Source: Phytopythium helicoides
Lineage: Eukaryota; Oomycota; Peronosporomycetes; Pythiales; Pythiaceae
Length of the DNA: 64,000 bases
Assembly: GCA_024867545.1 (NCBI GenBank)
Contig: JANFNE010000022.1
Span: forward strand, 186,001-250,000
Direction: 5' to 3'
Shown: positions 21,041 through 33,707 of the stretch, piece after piece
Layout: every line of letters begins with the position of its first letter
Position numbering within the stretch: position 1 is the stretch's first letter
Position numbers and translations under genes: made by a program
Notes under the pieces: model-generated
The model's input: the letters and a program-made list of their open reading frames with translations, nothing else
Databases searched by the model: none
Told to the model about the DNA's origin: nothing

Positions 21041-22711
21041 ATGCTGTCGCCCGCGCGCCTCGCGGCCCGCGTGTCCCCGCGCCGAGCCGCCGCACTGCGC
21101 CACTTCCACCAGGAGGTGCGCAAGACGGAGCTCGTGTGCACGCAGGGCTTCATCGGCGGCCGCTGGGTCGACGCCGACGGCGACGCGCGCTACTCGGTCG
21201 TGGGTACGCGGATGGCGCGGATGCGGTGAACCGAGGCGGGCGCTGACGTGAGGAGTGCTTGTGTTGCAGACCCCGCCACGGACAAGGAGATCGCGCGCGT
21301 CGCGTCCATGGGCAAGCAGGAGACGGACCAGGCCATCGCGGCGGCGCTCGCGGCCCAGCGCGAGTGGAAGAAGACCACGCCTGCGGTGCGTGCCTCGCGC
21401 TGCTAGTGGTAGACAGCGCACCACGCTGACCGTCGCGACGTTCACTTGCAGGCGCGCTCCATCCTGCTCAAGAAGTGGCACGCCGCCATCCGCGAGCACA
21501 CGGACGACCTGGCTACGATCGCGTCGGCCGAGAGCGGCAAGCCGCTCGCAGAGGCCAAGGGCGAGGTTGCCTACGCTGCCAGCTTCCTTGAGTACTACGC
21601 ACACGAGATCCTGCACTCGGAGGGCTTCGTGGTGCCTCCGGGAGCGCCGGGCCACCGCATGGTGGCGGTCAAGGAGCCTGTCGGCGTGTGCGGCATCATC
21701 ACCCCCTGGAACTTTCCGCTCGCCATGATCACACGCAAGCTCGGCCCCTGCCTCGCGGCTGGCTGCTCGGCGGTCATCAAGCCTGCGGCCGAGACGCCGC
21801 TCTCGGCGCTGGCGCTCGCCAAGTTGGCCGAGGAGGCCGGCATCCCAGCTGGACTTGTCAACGTTGTTCCCGGCCCGCACGAGAAGGCGCCCGAGGTCGG
21901 TGAGGCGCTCACCAGCAGCCACACTGTGCGCAAGATCTCGTTCACGGGCTCTACGCGGGTGGGCAAGCTGCTCATGAAGCAGTCGGCCGAGACGGTCAAG
22001 CGGTTGTCGCTTGAGCTCGGCGGAAACGCGCCGTTCATCGTGTTCGAGGATGCTGACCTGGACAAGGCCATCGATGGTCTGATGTTTTCCAAGTTCCGCA
22101 ACACGGGTCAGACGTGCGTGTGCAGCAACCGCGTGTTCGTGCACGAGTCGATCTACGACGAGTTTACAAAGAAGCTGGTCGCACGCGTCGAGGCGCTCAA
22201 GATTGGTCTGCCACGCGAGCCGGGCACACAGCTTGGACCTGTGATCGGCCGTGCTGCTTTCGAGAAGACGAGCTCACTGGTTGAGGATGCTCTGTCCAAG
22301 GGTGCGCGCGCGCTTACGGGTGGCAAGCCTTGCCCGGAGCTCGGCGGCAACTATTATCACGCGACGGTGCTCGCTGGCGTGGACGACACGATGCGGGTGT
22401 GGCGCGAGGAGATCTTTGGCCCCGTGGCGCCGCTCTTCTCGTTTTCGACCGAGGAGGAGGTGATCGAGAAGGCAAACTGCACGGACGCTGGTCTCGCGGG
22501 CTACTTCTTCTCGAACAACTTATCTCGCGTTTGGCGCGTGGCTACCGCGCTCGAGTGCGGCATGGTTGGCGTCAACACAGGCGCCATTTCGTATGCTCAG
22601 GCTCCATTCGGTGGTGTGAAGCAGTCGGGCCTTGGCCGCGAGGGCTCGCCACTCGGTCTCGACGAGTACACGGAGACCAAGTTCATCTGCATGGGCGGCC
22701 TCGACCTGTAA
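21041..22711 (+). CDS. Succinate-semialdehyde dehydrogenase, mitochondrial
   Basis: Oxidises succinic semialdehyde to succinate with NAD(P)+, the last step of the GABA shunt. Three exons, 21041-21203, 21270-21385 and 21452-22711, join in frame to 512 residues, the usual size. The N-terminus (MLSPARLAARVSPRRAAA) is Arg/Ala-rich without acidic residues, as in mitochondrial presequences. The body shows the ALDH signatures: ITPWNFPLAMITRK and KPAAETPLSALAL (cofactor site), SFTGSTRVGK, catalytic Glu in LELGGNAPF (about residue 281) and nucleophile Cys in GQTCVCSNR (about residue 315). The second Cys two residues later is the redox-switch pair known from human SSADH, which favours SSADH over other ALDHs. 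Ends 74 bp from the convergent LRR-IQ-WW gene. Confidence 0.9.
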
Positions 22712-22785
22712 GCACTTTAGTTCACCGTTCAGCGGCCATAGAAGAGGGAGGCAGTGCGAGGGTGTTTTCAAATAAAGTAGTTGCG

Positions 22786-25700
22786 TCAAGCCTCGATTGT
22801 GTAGTCCAAGTCGTCGTTGCTGCTGCCCCATGCTGCAGCCGCAAGAGCCGCACTATCCATGAAAGTAGCTCCACGTTGGCTTTCTCGAGCAACCCTCGCG
22901 TCGCTGGGATTGGACCAGCTCGTCTCGCCCGTGTGAGTGTTGAAGTAGTATACGCTACCGCTGGCCTCATCCGTGTACGCAGGTCCACTCGCTTGAGACT
23001 TCACTTGAAGCTGTCGTCGCGCGGTGACTTTGCTGTCGCATTAGAATCTGCTGGACGAGTACATCGACCTTGGTCCAGTCCTTCTCCTCCATGGCCGTCT
23101 CCAACCACCCCATGTGCTCGCCACGACCTGGGTATTGTTGAGCATCCCCGTCTGGAAGCTCTCGCAACCCTCGGACCTGCTCAAACAATGCCAGTGAAAT
23201 GTGCTCGTCACTGTCCTGGTCGTCTTGTGCGCTCCGAGGTGATAACGACCACCGCGTTTCGCCTGTGATCTCGTTGTAGTAGTATGCGTAGCCTGACTCG
23301 GCATCGACATATTCGACCCACTTCTTGCCGAGCGTCCGCGACTTGGCCGATCGAGTTGTCAAAAGCCCCGCCGAGGATTGGCTGCTCCCAGCACCTACCT
23401 CGACCGCTGCCACCAGCACCACGGCCGCTGCTCTCTCTAGCTGTCTGGTCTCGTGCGCTGACCTTCTCTTCAAACCACTGCCGACCTCGACTGCTCGCGC
23501 TTGCTCCACTCGAAAACGTATCGTAGTCGACATCGAAATCTGCAGGCTTATCCCATCGATACTCACCAGACAATGCATTGTAGTAGTAGGACAGCCCGCT
23601 CTCGGGAGCTTGGTGTTCTGTCCAAATGCGTCTTTGCGCACTCTGGCCCTCGGAGAGCGGAACAAGATTACCACTGGCGTCGTACTCGTAGCCATACCGA
23701 TATTGCCAATGCAATGGACGGGATGCAGACCCTGGTGTGTTGATACTCCGAGCGGTTCGTCTCCCAGATGAACGGATCTGCGACCTCTGTGTCCCTGGAG
23801 CAAAATACTCTGGAGCTGATACAAATTCTGGTTTTGATAGCGACTCATGGACACTACGAGGTGAAAGTGATGCACGGACTTCATGTGAGTGCGTGTGGTG
23901 GAAGAAAAAGTGTTCGCTGAGCGGATCTAAGCGCTTCTCCCAGAGACCAAGTGGAGGTCCTTGCACTTGAGACTCTTCTAGCAACACCTCGAGAGCATCA
24001 GAGGTTTGAGAATGCTCCTCCAACCAGCGCTTGCGTCGGCGAGAGGTTTCGGTTGCAGTCGAAAAAGAATGAGAGACACTTGCTGGCCGATCCCACTGGT
24101 ACTCTTTGGTGCGCACATTGTAGTAGTATGCAGCTTGCACGACATCATCAAAGCCTTCGTACCAGTCTACAGCATCCATTGGGACGTCGCTACTAGCTTC
24201 TAGAGACGGTGTCGACTTGCTGCTAACAGGTTCCGACATGGGCTTCACAAACTGATCCCCGAAAATGTCCATAGCGAGTGGCTTGTGCCACCGTGTTTCG
24301 CCCGTGAGCGTGTTATAATAGTAAACTCGTGATGGCGAGGTTGATTTCAGCTGCGGTCGAAAGCTCAATCCAGCAATTGGTTCCCTCTCGAACAGCACAA
24401 CGCGCTCGAAAGCCTCGGAACACTCGTTGGATATCAATGGCTGCTTTTCGCTCTCGTCGAACGCGATCTTGTAGCCTCCGCGTACGACTCTCTCGAGTTT
24501 TAGTGACCACTCCATCTGTAAGCGGCTCCAGCTCCCGCCGAACTGCTCTCAACTTCCCACCCGTTTCGCCGAAAGTATTTTCGAGAGTTTCAAGCGCACG
24601 AGTGTCGAGCGCTATGGACACTCGCAGCGCACGTAGCTGATCCGAGAGCTGAACTTGCAGATATTGGGTCAAGAAGCGCTGTGGAGTGCCTGTTATCCGG
24701 CTAGAGTCGTGGAACTTTGTCTTGATCTGCATTGTTTTACCCAGCTCAACGGTCAACTCTCGCTCATCTTTGTGAGCGTCCTCAAGTTTTTGCCGCAGGC
24801 CGTTTAGTTGGTCTTCAAGCTCTCTGCAGGACTGCTCAAGTCGAGCTTGCTTATCGAACAACGGCTTGGCTTGGGCTTCAAAACGCCGCAGCTCCCGAAG
24901 AACCTCAGCAGATGCACGACCACGGTGTCCGCGAAGCACCCGTTGAATATCAGTCGCAGCTTGCTGTCGTTTCCTTTGAGCCTGCATCGCTAATCGTAGC
25001 GCTCGAGCAAATCCACGAGACGCGTACAAACGGTATGCAGTTTGAATGGTCAGTGCTGCCTGCTGCTCCCTCGCACGTAGTTTGACAAGACCGATAAGGA
25101 CAGACGCCAAGTGCTTATCTTGCAGCCCACGCCAATACCGCTGGATAGTGAGTGCTGCGTTCAGCTCACGAAGTACAAGCGCTTCCTGGCGGAGAATACA
25201 AGCATTACGTCGTCCACGATGCCCTCGAACGAGTCGTTGAGCTGTAATGGCACCTTCGAGACGCTTTCGTGATAGTGTAAGCTCGCGCAAGCGTTCAGCG
25301 CGGATTTTTCTCCCCTGATGGCCGCGATATATACGCTGGAGCATTGTGGCAGATCGAACTTCTTTTAGATGCTGCTGTCGTTGAGCTTCCCTTGCAGCGC
25401 GAATCACAGAAGCTTCTTGGCGGGCACAGTGACCACGGTATGCCCGCTGAAGCTTAATCGCGGCGATCTCCCGGAGTGCATGGATGCGAGCTGCCAATTG
25501 CTGCTGAGAGCGGATCTCGTCGCGCATTTTGTGCACTTCAAGGCGCGCACGATGGCCACGGAAGACCTTTTGGAAAATGATCGCCGCTTGCTCTTCATGT
25601 TCTCGAATACGACGAATTCGCTTCGCACGTGCCAGCATGCGCCTCAGACGCAAGTCACGATAGGCTCGAGCTAGGCGATTTGCCGCCCAAATCTCGCGCC

Positions 25701-27426
25701 TTTCCTGCTTCTCGGCAGTAAGGCGAGCTCGCGTTAGGAACCCGCGAACGCGGGCCTGAATCTTTGGCAATACTCGACGCTCCACATACTTTAGTTTTGC
25801 GTGCCATAGTCCTCCACGTGAAAGGCATCCACGCATAGCAGCCTGAATCTTGATGGCTCCAAGTACTCTTCGAGCTTGATACTCTCTTTCACGGTAAAGC
25901 TCGGCCGCATTCGGAAGAGGCTCGTACCCAAAAAATTTAGTCGCCCATTGCACAATTTCAAGTCGCGCAACCAACTTCTGAAGAAATCGCCGCCCGATCT
26001 GAGCGCACTCGGTCAGGTTAAGAGTGAGCAGTGACCGACAAGAGAGCGCAAGTGCTTCTACACCGCGCTCCGTTACATTCGGGCATCCTGCGAGCGACAT
26101 CTCTGCTATTAAGAAGGAAGAATGTTTCACACTGCTGCCATTTGATCCCTTCGCAGCAAGCTCAAGGAGAGCTGTGTCATTTACTCGAAGACAGTCGGCG
26201 AGGCTTAAATACTCTAACTGAGTTGCATATTGCGCCAAGGCGCGGATCCCAGTTGCGTCCACAATCGGACTGCCACTGATATCAAGCCAAGTGAGTTGTG
26301 AGCAATTTCGGGCCAAAAGTTCCAGGTCGTCATTGGTTGTTTTGATACATCCGGCAAGAGAGAGCACGCGAAGCCCACGGCATCGAGTAGCTAGCGCACG
26401 AATCGCAGTACTACTAACCTCGCGACAACCCGACAATCTCAGTGTTGTGAGCCTAAGGCATCCTCTGGCAATAGCGCGGACACCAGCATCCTGAACGTGC
26501 TGGCAGCCGAATAAGTCGAGTACTTCGAGCTTCGAGCAACAGCGACCAATCTCAAGTAGCGCTTTATCACCGTACTCACCAAGTCGGGCACACTCAGCCA
26601 GGTCAAGGCGACGCAATTCGGCGCAGCATTGTGCAAGCTTGACAATGCCCGCATCAGATACGTTTGGACAGCGGCGCATGACACATGCACGCAGCTGCCA
26701 GCATCCGGCAGCTAGAGTCTGGAGTGACTCGTCGGTGATCTGTGGGCAATCACTCAGGTCGATCACTCGCAGTCGCGCACAATTGTGTGCCAGCAGTCGC
26801 AACCCGAGCGACGTCACCTTGACACACCCGGCCAGGTAGATTGCAGACAGGTTGGTCTGGCACCCTCTCGCGATGGCCCAGATTCCTGCGTCCGTGATCT
26901 CGGCGCAGCTCGACAAGTTGAGCCCACGCAGTTGGGGAACAGCAGCAACAACTTCATGCAATGTAGCGTCAGTCACAGCGATTCCCGAATCTAGAGCGTG
27001 CTGGCGCAGATCGATCACTCGCTTAAAAGACGACCCGAGCACGTGCCGGTCCTTGGATGGGTCATTCTCGTCATCTTCATCGTCGAACAGCTCGTCGTCT
27101 TCATGTTTTCCTGCGGTGTCATCTTCCGCCTGAAGAAAGTTGTAGATGAAGGACCTCATTTGGCGCTGCTGGCGCTCTACTACCGTCAACGCTTGCTCGC
27201 TTTCGTTTGAGCCACAAGCGATTGGTGGTAGCGCGACAGGTGACTGGGGTCGTGGACTGCTGCTAGCTGCACTTTTCCGTCGAGTTGCAGGGTCAGATGC
27301 CGAGTGCTTGGCCATTTTAAAACGAGTTGGGGTGGACAATGCGGGCCCAGCACGAACCGCAGGAGGGAGGCTCCCGTAGCCTGCTGACACTAACTTCTGG
27401 GGTTGCCTTCCTTGAGGAGCGGTCAT
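22786..27426 (-). CDS. Giant LRR - multi-IQ - coiled coil - multi-WW protein, three frame breaks
   Basis: About 1,500 residues. After a low-complexity N-terminus comes an acidic stretch, then about twelve cysteine-containing LRRs of the F-box/AMN1 type (LNLSSCAEITDAGIWAIARG-like units), then about ten IQ motifs (for example AAIIFQKVFRGHRARLE, ATDIQRVLRGHRGRA) expected to bind calmodulin or light-chain-like proteins, a coiled coil, and five or six WW modules (SRVYYYNTLTGETRWHKP, AAYYYNVRTKEYQWDRP, LSYYYNALSGEYRWDKP, YAYYYNEITGETRWSLSP, SVYYFNTHTGETSWSNP, one degenerate). WW domains bind proline-rich ligands, so a cytoskeletal or ciliary scaffold is plausible (inference). The frame steps +1 near 24390 (GGG; a 53-nt GTTCGA intron is an alternative), near 23380 (GGG) and near 23025 (AAA). 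I start at the ATG at 27424-27426; the ATG at 27315 is possible. Confidence 0.75.
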
Positions 27427-27744
27427 CTCGAGCTGTGGTACCTGTGACCATGGTACCTTCAGCCCTGGCTGCCCAACAGAGCGCACCGTCAGCAGGAGCA
27501 GCGTTCGCAGCGTCGTCAGCCCGGAAGCATGAGCAATTGCAACTGGCGGGAGGAAGCAACGCGGCTATAATTACCGTGGCGTGCAGCATCATTGCACTGC
27601 TGGCTCGTGTCGGTGGAAATCCTGCATGGGCTTGCCAGCAACCATACACGACTGCTCTCGGCTTCTCAACACAGGACCTCTCGACTTCTCACGGTCAACG
27701 GCATCTTGTATATTCAGGACGCGTTAGGCGCTCTACGGGCAGCT
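27427..27744. other. Intergenic gap between LRR-IQ-WW and Asterix genes
   Basis: 318 bp between two minus-strand genes. I see no coding exon and no RNA gene. It should hold the promoter of the LRR-IQ-WW gene and the 3' end of the Asterix transcript. Confidence 0.4.
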
Positions 27745-28129
27745 CTACTCTGCCGGCGCGACGGGCAGCGGGCGCATGACGGTCATGTGCCACGTGACGA
27801 TGGAGCTGACGGCGAAGAAGAAGGAGAGCGTGGCGTAGTTGAGGTTCATGTTCTTGAAGCCGAGGTGCGCGAACGAGCACAGGCTCATGAGCAGCGACGC
27901 GAAGCCCAGTTCCTTGAGCTGCGCACAGGTCAAAAGGTCAGTTCGCCATCGTAGCTCCTCGCGCTCTTATCGCGCCACGCACCCGCGAGGAGAAGGCGAC
28001 GAGCCCGAACACGAGCGCCAGCAGCGCGTAGTAGTCGGCCGGGCGGTCGTCCTCGCTCACGGCCGCGCGCACGAACGGGTGCAGCGCGTCGGGGCGGCGC
28101 GGGTCGCCGTGGAGGTTGGCGGCCGACAT
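27745..28129 (-). CDS. PAT complex subunit Asterix (WDR83OS family)
   Basis: Small ER membrane protein; in animals Asterix pairs with CCDC47 in the PAT complex, which helps insert and fold multi-pass membrane proteins at the translocon. Two exons, 27983-28129 and 27745-27918, with a 64-nt GT-AG intron, give 106 residues, matching the ~106-residue family. Diagnostic features are the N-terminal DPRRP, the DDRPADYYALLALVFGLV entry to the first membrane segment, a Ser/Phe-rich second segment (LMSLCSFAHLGFKNMN) and a third (LSFFFAVSSIVTWH), and a Pro-containing C-terminus. The start codon lies 9-17 bp below an initiator-like CTCACTTTTTC (28137-28147), which supports it. Confidence 0.8.
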
Positions 28130-28136
28130 GGGGGGC

Positions 28137-28147
28137 GAAAAAGTGAG
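28137..28147 (-). promoter_or_regulatory. Initiator-like element of the Asterix gene
   Basis: CTCACTTTTTC on the minus strand, fitting the oomycete YCAYTYY initiator, a few bases upstream of the ATG at 28127-28129. Confidence 0.45.
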
Positions 28148-28266
28148 GTTTTCCACTTGTGCGGAAGGGGGGCCTCTATAAAAAATAGTTTTGCGAATCA
28201 AGTCACTCAGGAAATGAATGATAGCCCTGTATTGGGGGTAATGGAGACGCCGAGCGCGTGGCAACG

Positions 28267-28999
28267 TCACGCGGAGCGGGTCAAGCGCAGCGTGTCGGCG
28301 TAGAACTCGTCGATGTAGCCGAGGAAGTCGCCGTACGCGTCCGACTGCGCGTTGAAGGCGCCCGCGCGCTCCGCCTGCGTGTCCAGCGCCCGTCAGCCAC
28401 TCCTCCCGCCTCGCTAGCCGCTTCTCCGGCCTCTGGAGCCGCTCAGGAAGCCGAGAAGAGACACAAGCCGCACCTCCCGAGTCAGCCGCCGCGCGCGCGC
28501 CACCTGCGCCTCGTTCTGCAGCGTCGCGTCCTGCAGCTGCTTGCGGTGCCGAGCGCGGAGCGCGTCCAACTCCAGCGCGTGGACGGCACGCAAGTTCTCG
28601 AGCTCGGCCGCGTGCTTGGCCTCGACCTCTTGGCGCTCCTGCTCCACGCGCTCCTGGGCCTTCTCGTGAGCCGAGACCAGCATGCGCAGCTCCTATTGAC
28701 CACACCGCTCTGCATTCATCTGCGAGGGCGGACTCTGTTCGGGCGAGTGGAAGACTCACCTTGACCTGGGCGGCCAGCGCAGCGCACTCGTCGGACTTGT
28801 CTTGGTTTTCTCGCCGCAGCTTCTCGAAGGCTCCTTTCCACACGCGCTGCCACTCCCACTGGTCGTCTTGCTCGCTTGTCTGCACCTGCTTGCTCTCCTT
28901 CCGCGTCTGCAGAGCCCACCGACTATTAGACACTTTACGAACTACTGCTTCATTTTCATGGCAAACCTCAAAGTCTTCATCGGCTAAAGGTACATGCAT
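28267..28999 (-). CDS. Small coiled-coil protein, unrecognised
   Basis: Three exons, 28760-28999, 28474-28692 and 28267-28374, join in phase 0 to 188 residues. The middle exon is a continuous charged helix (for example KAQERVEQERQEVEAKHA and ARHRKQLQDATLQNEAQVA) that should form a coiled coil. The C-terminus (FLGYIDEFYADTLRLTRSA) is hydrophobic-aromatic and may be a docking segment. I cannot assign a family. It is arranged head-to-tail with the DUF4485-like gene (97 bp gap), a context hinting at a cytoskeletal or ciliary role but not proving it. Confidence 0.6.
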
Positions 29000-29096
29000 C
29001 CAAGGCTGGTTTACTCGACGTGGAGGACTTGCTGATCGCCTTGCAGACAGCTCGTCCTATCTTTGCTGCCAAGTTGTGCCTACCTGACACACACAG

Positions 29097-29487
29097 TTAG
29101 CGCTGCCTCGGATCCGCATGTGATGCGTTATCCATCGTACTCTGTGCCGTGGCAGGATCGAGAGAGGGACCTTGAGGCGGCAGCTTTGTGAACGGTTCTT
29201 CAAAAACCTACAGAATTGGCAGCGAGGTAAGCTTCTTGCAAGAAGTAGCTAGTTGTCAAACGACCTCATACCCCGTCCTGAAGCATTTGAAGCAAAACTG
29301 CGGCGTGCTCCCCGACATTTTTGAGCCACGCTGGATTGGATGTCGGCTGGCTGAGCAGCTTTCTCACCCAGTGTGAGACTCGAATCTGTTGGTGCTTGTT
29401 AGTAGAGGCCATCGACGAGCTGTTCAAAGCCTGAACCTGGGCCAGGATCTCTTTGATCCTGTCGCCAGGGGTAGATCTCGGCTTCAT
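29097..29487 (-). CDS. DUF4485-like domain protein
   Basis: Two exons, 29272-29487 and 29097-29207, spliced with a GT-AG intron to 108 residues. The sequence HWVRKLLSQPTSNPAWLKNVGEHAAVLLQML... followed across the intron by VFEEPFTKLPPQG fits the DUF4485 pattern (W-x-K-N, then a helix, then PF-x-x-x-PP-x-G). DUF4485 proteins are found mainly in flagellated eukaryotes and are often tied to centrosomes or cilia in annotation, but the function is unknown. The ATG at 29485-29487 is the first Met that keeps the domain; a longer upstream open frame lacks a nearby plausible start. Confidence 0.6.
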
Positions 29488-29895
29488 GGGGGTGAACGAC
29501 CTCAAAGTGAACAATGCAGTCAACAATCTCAGAATACAGGCGTCCCTTTGATTATGAAAAATTGACACCGAGTAACGGACCACAATTGCGATGGCCAACT
29601 CTACACATCGACTCGGTTTGCAGCTACAGACCCGCAATCTGTGGTATTGAGAATAAAGTTGGCATCTCGAAGATGCGATTCAATCTCAGCTCCTCGTGAT
29701 GGATTTCAACTCGTAGCTAACCAACAAAGTTATCATGCGATTGCTGTGTGCAAGTCATTTTCACTACCCAACTATTGCCTATTTCTGTCGCTGTGTTGTC
29801 CCTCAAAATCGAGTTCCTTGCGATCGTGGTTCGACTACAGCCGGCCATCGTCGTGCTTCTCGGCAACAACTCGATTCACTCACTGCTGTGCCGTC
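29488..29895. other. Divergent intergenic region DUF4485-like / kinesin
   Basis: About 400 bp between two divergent starts. No coding exon recognised; presumably a shared promoter region. Confidence 0.4.
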
Positions 29896-32800
29896 ATGGA
29901 TCACAAAGTGACTACAGACTACACGAGGTTACTGGGCAACGCAAATGTTAAGGCGAGTTGACTTGAGCAGTATGGCGCAATATCTAGATTGGCCGGCTAA
30001 CATTTGCTCAGGTATATGTACGCGCAAGACCTTGCGCAGACGGGCAATTACCACCAGAGGACATGTTTGAGCGCAAGAAAGATGCGCAAAAGAATATAGT
30101 CATCAAGGTAGGCTTCATATTGTGCCAATACGACAGATAGTGGCGTCGGATTGACTTGATGCAATCAATACAAAGGACACTGAGCGCATGCAGTACGGGA
30201 ACCATGCGTTTAGCTTCGATAACGTAAGTATTTCAGTGTCAGCACTTCGGGGAAAAGAAAAACTTTGATTCACTGTGCCTCTCGGCAGATCTATTGGACA
30301 GATACATCGCAGTCAACGCTGTTCGAGTCGGTAGGTCCTGAATGCCGTATCTACGGGCTCAAACCAATTTGGACACTTAGGAGGCGTGTTATACGGCGGT
30401 GTAGACGAGCAAAGTGCTGGTCGATCACGCACTCAAGGGAATCAATAGCTGCTGCTTTGCATACGGTCAAACTGGCTCCGGAAAAACGTTCAGGTATGGC
30501 GATGAAGGCTACTTTATACATCAATGTGCACACAACTAATTAGACAAGACTCGCACAACAGTATCTTTGGTGAGCAAGGTGAAAAGGCAGGTCTGTTGTC
30601 CCGATCCATAGAGTACCTTTTTGATATGATAGGGAGATCCGACTCCAAGACGAAGGTGCGACGCTTAACTGAGTTCCAATCTCCTTTGTTGTACTAACAT
30701 GTTAGAACATGCTGTGGTGCTTTTAAAGGAGGTTACCCTCGTGGTCAGCTTTCTTGAGATTTATTGTGACCGTGTCCGTGACCTTGCTCGAGAGTAAGCT
30801 AGAGATTTTTTTCTGTAAGAACAGTAGCCCCCATCTCTTACATTATCCGCTGTGATTTTCTGCAGCTACCTTAAGAAGACCGGACGATCGATATCATACC
30901 AAACGTCGAGTGGCACGGAGTGGTTTCTTCGGCAGGTTCGTGGGTTATTCCTTGGTTTTAGTCTTTGGATACAACAGCTCACTAAAAGACCAACAGCATC
31001 AGATCCCTAGAACAGAAAGCAACATGAGGTGTGTAAATCGTGGCATATTTTATCACATATTTACTCATGTCAAATCCTTGCTTAATGATAGCATGAGCTC
31101 AAACCCATCGGGATTGAGGAACGAAGAAGATTATGACTACGAAAAAGGTAAAATGTGTACACATGCTAACGTCTTGATTGAGCACAGCAATTGATCAGTG
31201 GGATGTATCGTTGACGCAGCCAACTTTGAGATTCACGAAGATGCGCAAGGGCGGGTGTTTGTGAAAGATTTATCAATGGTGACAGTCACGTCGCGCGAAG
31301 AAGTTGATGCCCTTGTTCAATCTGGGTTACGACTACGCGCAACTCATGAAACCAAGATGAATGCAGTATCCTCACGATCGCACACTGTGTTTACCATTCA
31401 CGTTTTCCAACAAGGTTTGTATATACATTTTTCGGTGCAGACGTGTTATAGCTCATTTGCTGTGCCAAGTCCATGAAACCAACGAGGTTATCTACGGCAT
31501 GCTGAACATGGTTGATTTGGCGGGGTGCGTGGGTACTCATGCGTTACTTGGAAATAAAGTCTAACACCTGCAAGTCAGGTCCGAGCGCCTTAAAAAGAGC
31601 GAATCTGACGGGCAGCGGCTAAAGGAGGCGCTCCACATCAACTCTAGCTTGAGTGCTGTGGGCAAAGTTGTCATGTCCCTCGACCCTGAAAGCGGATATC
31701 AATACATTCCCTATCGAGACTCCAAGCTTACACGACTGCTGCAAAATAGTATAGGTGATCATTTTCATATCCAAACCTCATGATCATCGCTGAATATCCA
31801 CTGGACCGACATACCTAACATGCTATTGCAACATCCAATAGGTGGGAACTGTTATACAATCCTTATTGCCACAATCCACCCGATGCGAGAGCATTACGAA
31901 GAGTGTTTGAGCACACTACAATTTGCCAATCGATGTCGTTCTGTTCAAAATCAGGTTGGTCGTGGTCGCATAGTCATAAATCGTTCGAGGTGTATACTAT
32001 CTGACTGTTGCTATTATCTTTTGATCTCGCTGATTGATGCCGCCAGCCTCGTGTCAACTACATTAACGGATCTGTAGTCGATAAGGATCGACGCATTCGC
32101 AAACTCCAGGAAGAGGTATCAGTGCTTCGCCGACAACTCGAAGGGCTCAAGACAGAGTATAACAATCGATTTGTTGCGGCACTCAATGAACTGGGTTTGA
32201 CGCTGAAGAGGTCAATGAAAGCGGCGAGATCAAGTTTGCTGTAGGTTGAACACCCACTATTCGCGTAGAGGTGTGATTGCTAACTAGAACGTTGGCCTAT
32301 AGGACGGACTAGTTTTGCGATCAGCATTCACGGACGACCGAGGTCCCTGACTCGTCGAAAGGACTAGTGCCCATCGGGTGGTTTGCCTCCTGCCAGAGGC
32401 GGAGGTTTTGGCGGTGGATCCCTTTCCCAGTCTATCAAGCAGGCAAACGGTGCGCTCAACTGAATCAATTGAGGTGTCAAGGACCAATTTCCCACGCACT
32501 CATTTTTACAGAAGCAGCGCGTAGTGATCGAGAACATCTGCGTCAGAAGTACGCAAACGCAAAGAACAATTTTACAGTCGTGGTGGTGTGTTTTATTATC
32601 ATTGCTGAAGAATGCGAATGGGGAAGAAACAGACTAACTGATGGGTGTGCACAAGAGCGAAGCCAACAAGGAAAAAGAAGGGTCGAGACGAATCATCACG
32701 GAGCAGAAGCGGCGTATTGCACAGCTAGAAAATATTCTGCAACAGAAAGCCAAGGAGTACGACCTGAGCTTATCAGCCGAAATGGCTCGCCATCGAGAGG

Positions 32801-33707
32801 AAATCAAGGAGCTGCTGTGTCGCAATATCACAGTCAACAACACTGCAAACGGTCTTGCAACGAACCCTGTTCCACAGCTACTGACAAATCGGTCTACATC
32901 CTTCACCACCCTCCAGTCAACAACACCAAGGGGGAACGTCAACACCTTCCCCGAAGAAAACACCAGCCTCAGAACAGGCAACTCGTTTGTGTTAGCTTGA
33001 CTTTGTACGATTTATGCTAAGCAGATCCCTATGCTGTATTGTTCAGCGTCTCTTACAGCGAGTAGCGGCTCTCGAAGCGTCCAAAGATGACCAGATCGCA
33101 CAGATTCGGCTCCAAGTAAGTGTCCACTTGGGTTTCCTCATTAAGTACGTTAAGCTTATGGCTCCTTCCAGTATGAACAAGCTTTGCGAAAGAAAGCGGA
33201 CGAACTGGACAACACGCGAATGGTTGCTCAAGACATGCAGGCAGCATTTACTAGCATAATGGAGGTGCGATGCAACGATGGTACGACTAGACTGGGTATG
33301 AAGCTCAATACTGCGTCTTCATTCGTAGAACATTCGTGGTGACTGCACTGAGCTTTACGCTTACGTTGGTCGGTTGAGTGGAGCGCAAGCAAACGGGCGG
33401 CCGTCCGGGACATTGACGTCTACGCCAAAGAGCATCCTTGCGGATCCATCCAAGCTTCGCTACATCAAAGCCATCGTACGCTCTGTTTGAATTGCAAAAT
33501 CGTATTATGCGCTTTCCCCAGCACTGACCGAAACCGTTCGTGGGTATGAAGATGACAACCGAAGCTATCCGCAATTACGAACAGGTTCAGAGTCTTGTGG
33601 CACTTGGGGACATCAGCTTCCAAGTCGGAATCCTTTCAGCCCCCTCGCCCAGTGTCCGCACCAGTGTATCGTTCGCGGACGACAAATTATCCGTCAACGC
33701 TCCGTGA
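29896..33707 (+). CDS. Kinesin-like motor protein, N-terminal motor
   Basis: Microtubule motor with at least twelve short exons. The motor is complete: NVKVYVRARP (beta 1), [12 protein letters not shown] (P-loop), [22 protein letters not shown] (switch I), NMVDLAGSERLKKS (switch II), [31 protein letters not shown] and [18 protein letters not shown] neck and coiled coil follow ([18 protein letters not shown]; later [20 protein letters not shown] and [19 protein letters not shown]), so it likely dimerises. The first intron appears to be GC-AG (AAG|GCGAGT at 29953). An apparent in-frame TAG at 30402-30404 is the intron acceptor: using it gives exactly the canonical spacing. The region 32190-32640 and the C-terminus are poorly resolved; the stop at 33705-33707 is my best guess. 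Family within the kinesins not assigned. Confidence 0.78.

Noticed and set aside
30402..30404. In-frame TAG in the kinesin motor, suggesting a pseudogene
   Set aside because: Using this TAG as the intron acceptor restores the exact canonical spacing between the FDNIY and [11 protein letters not shown] segments.
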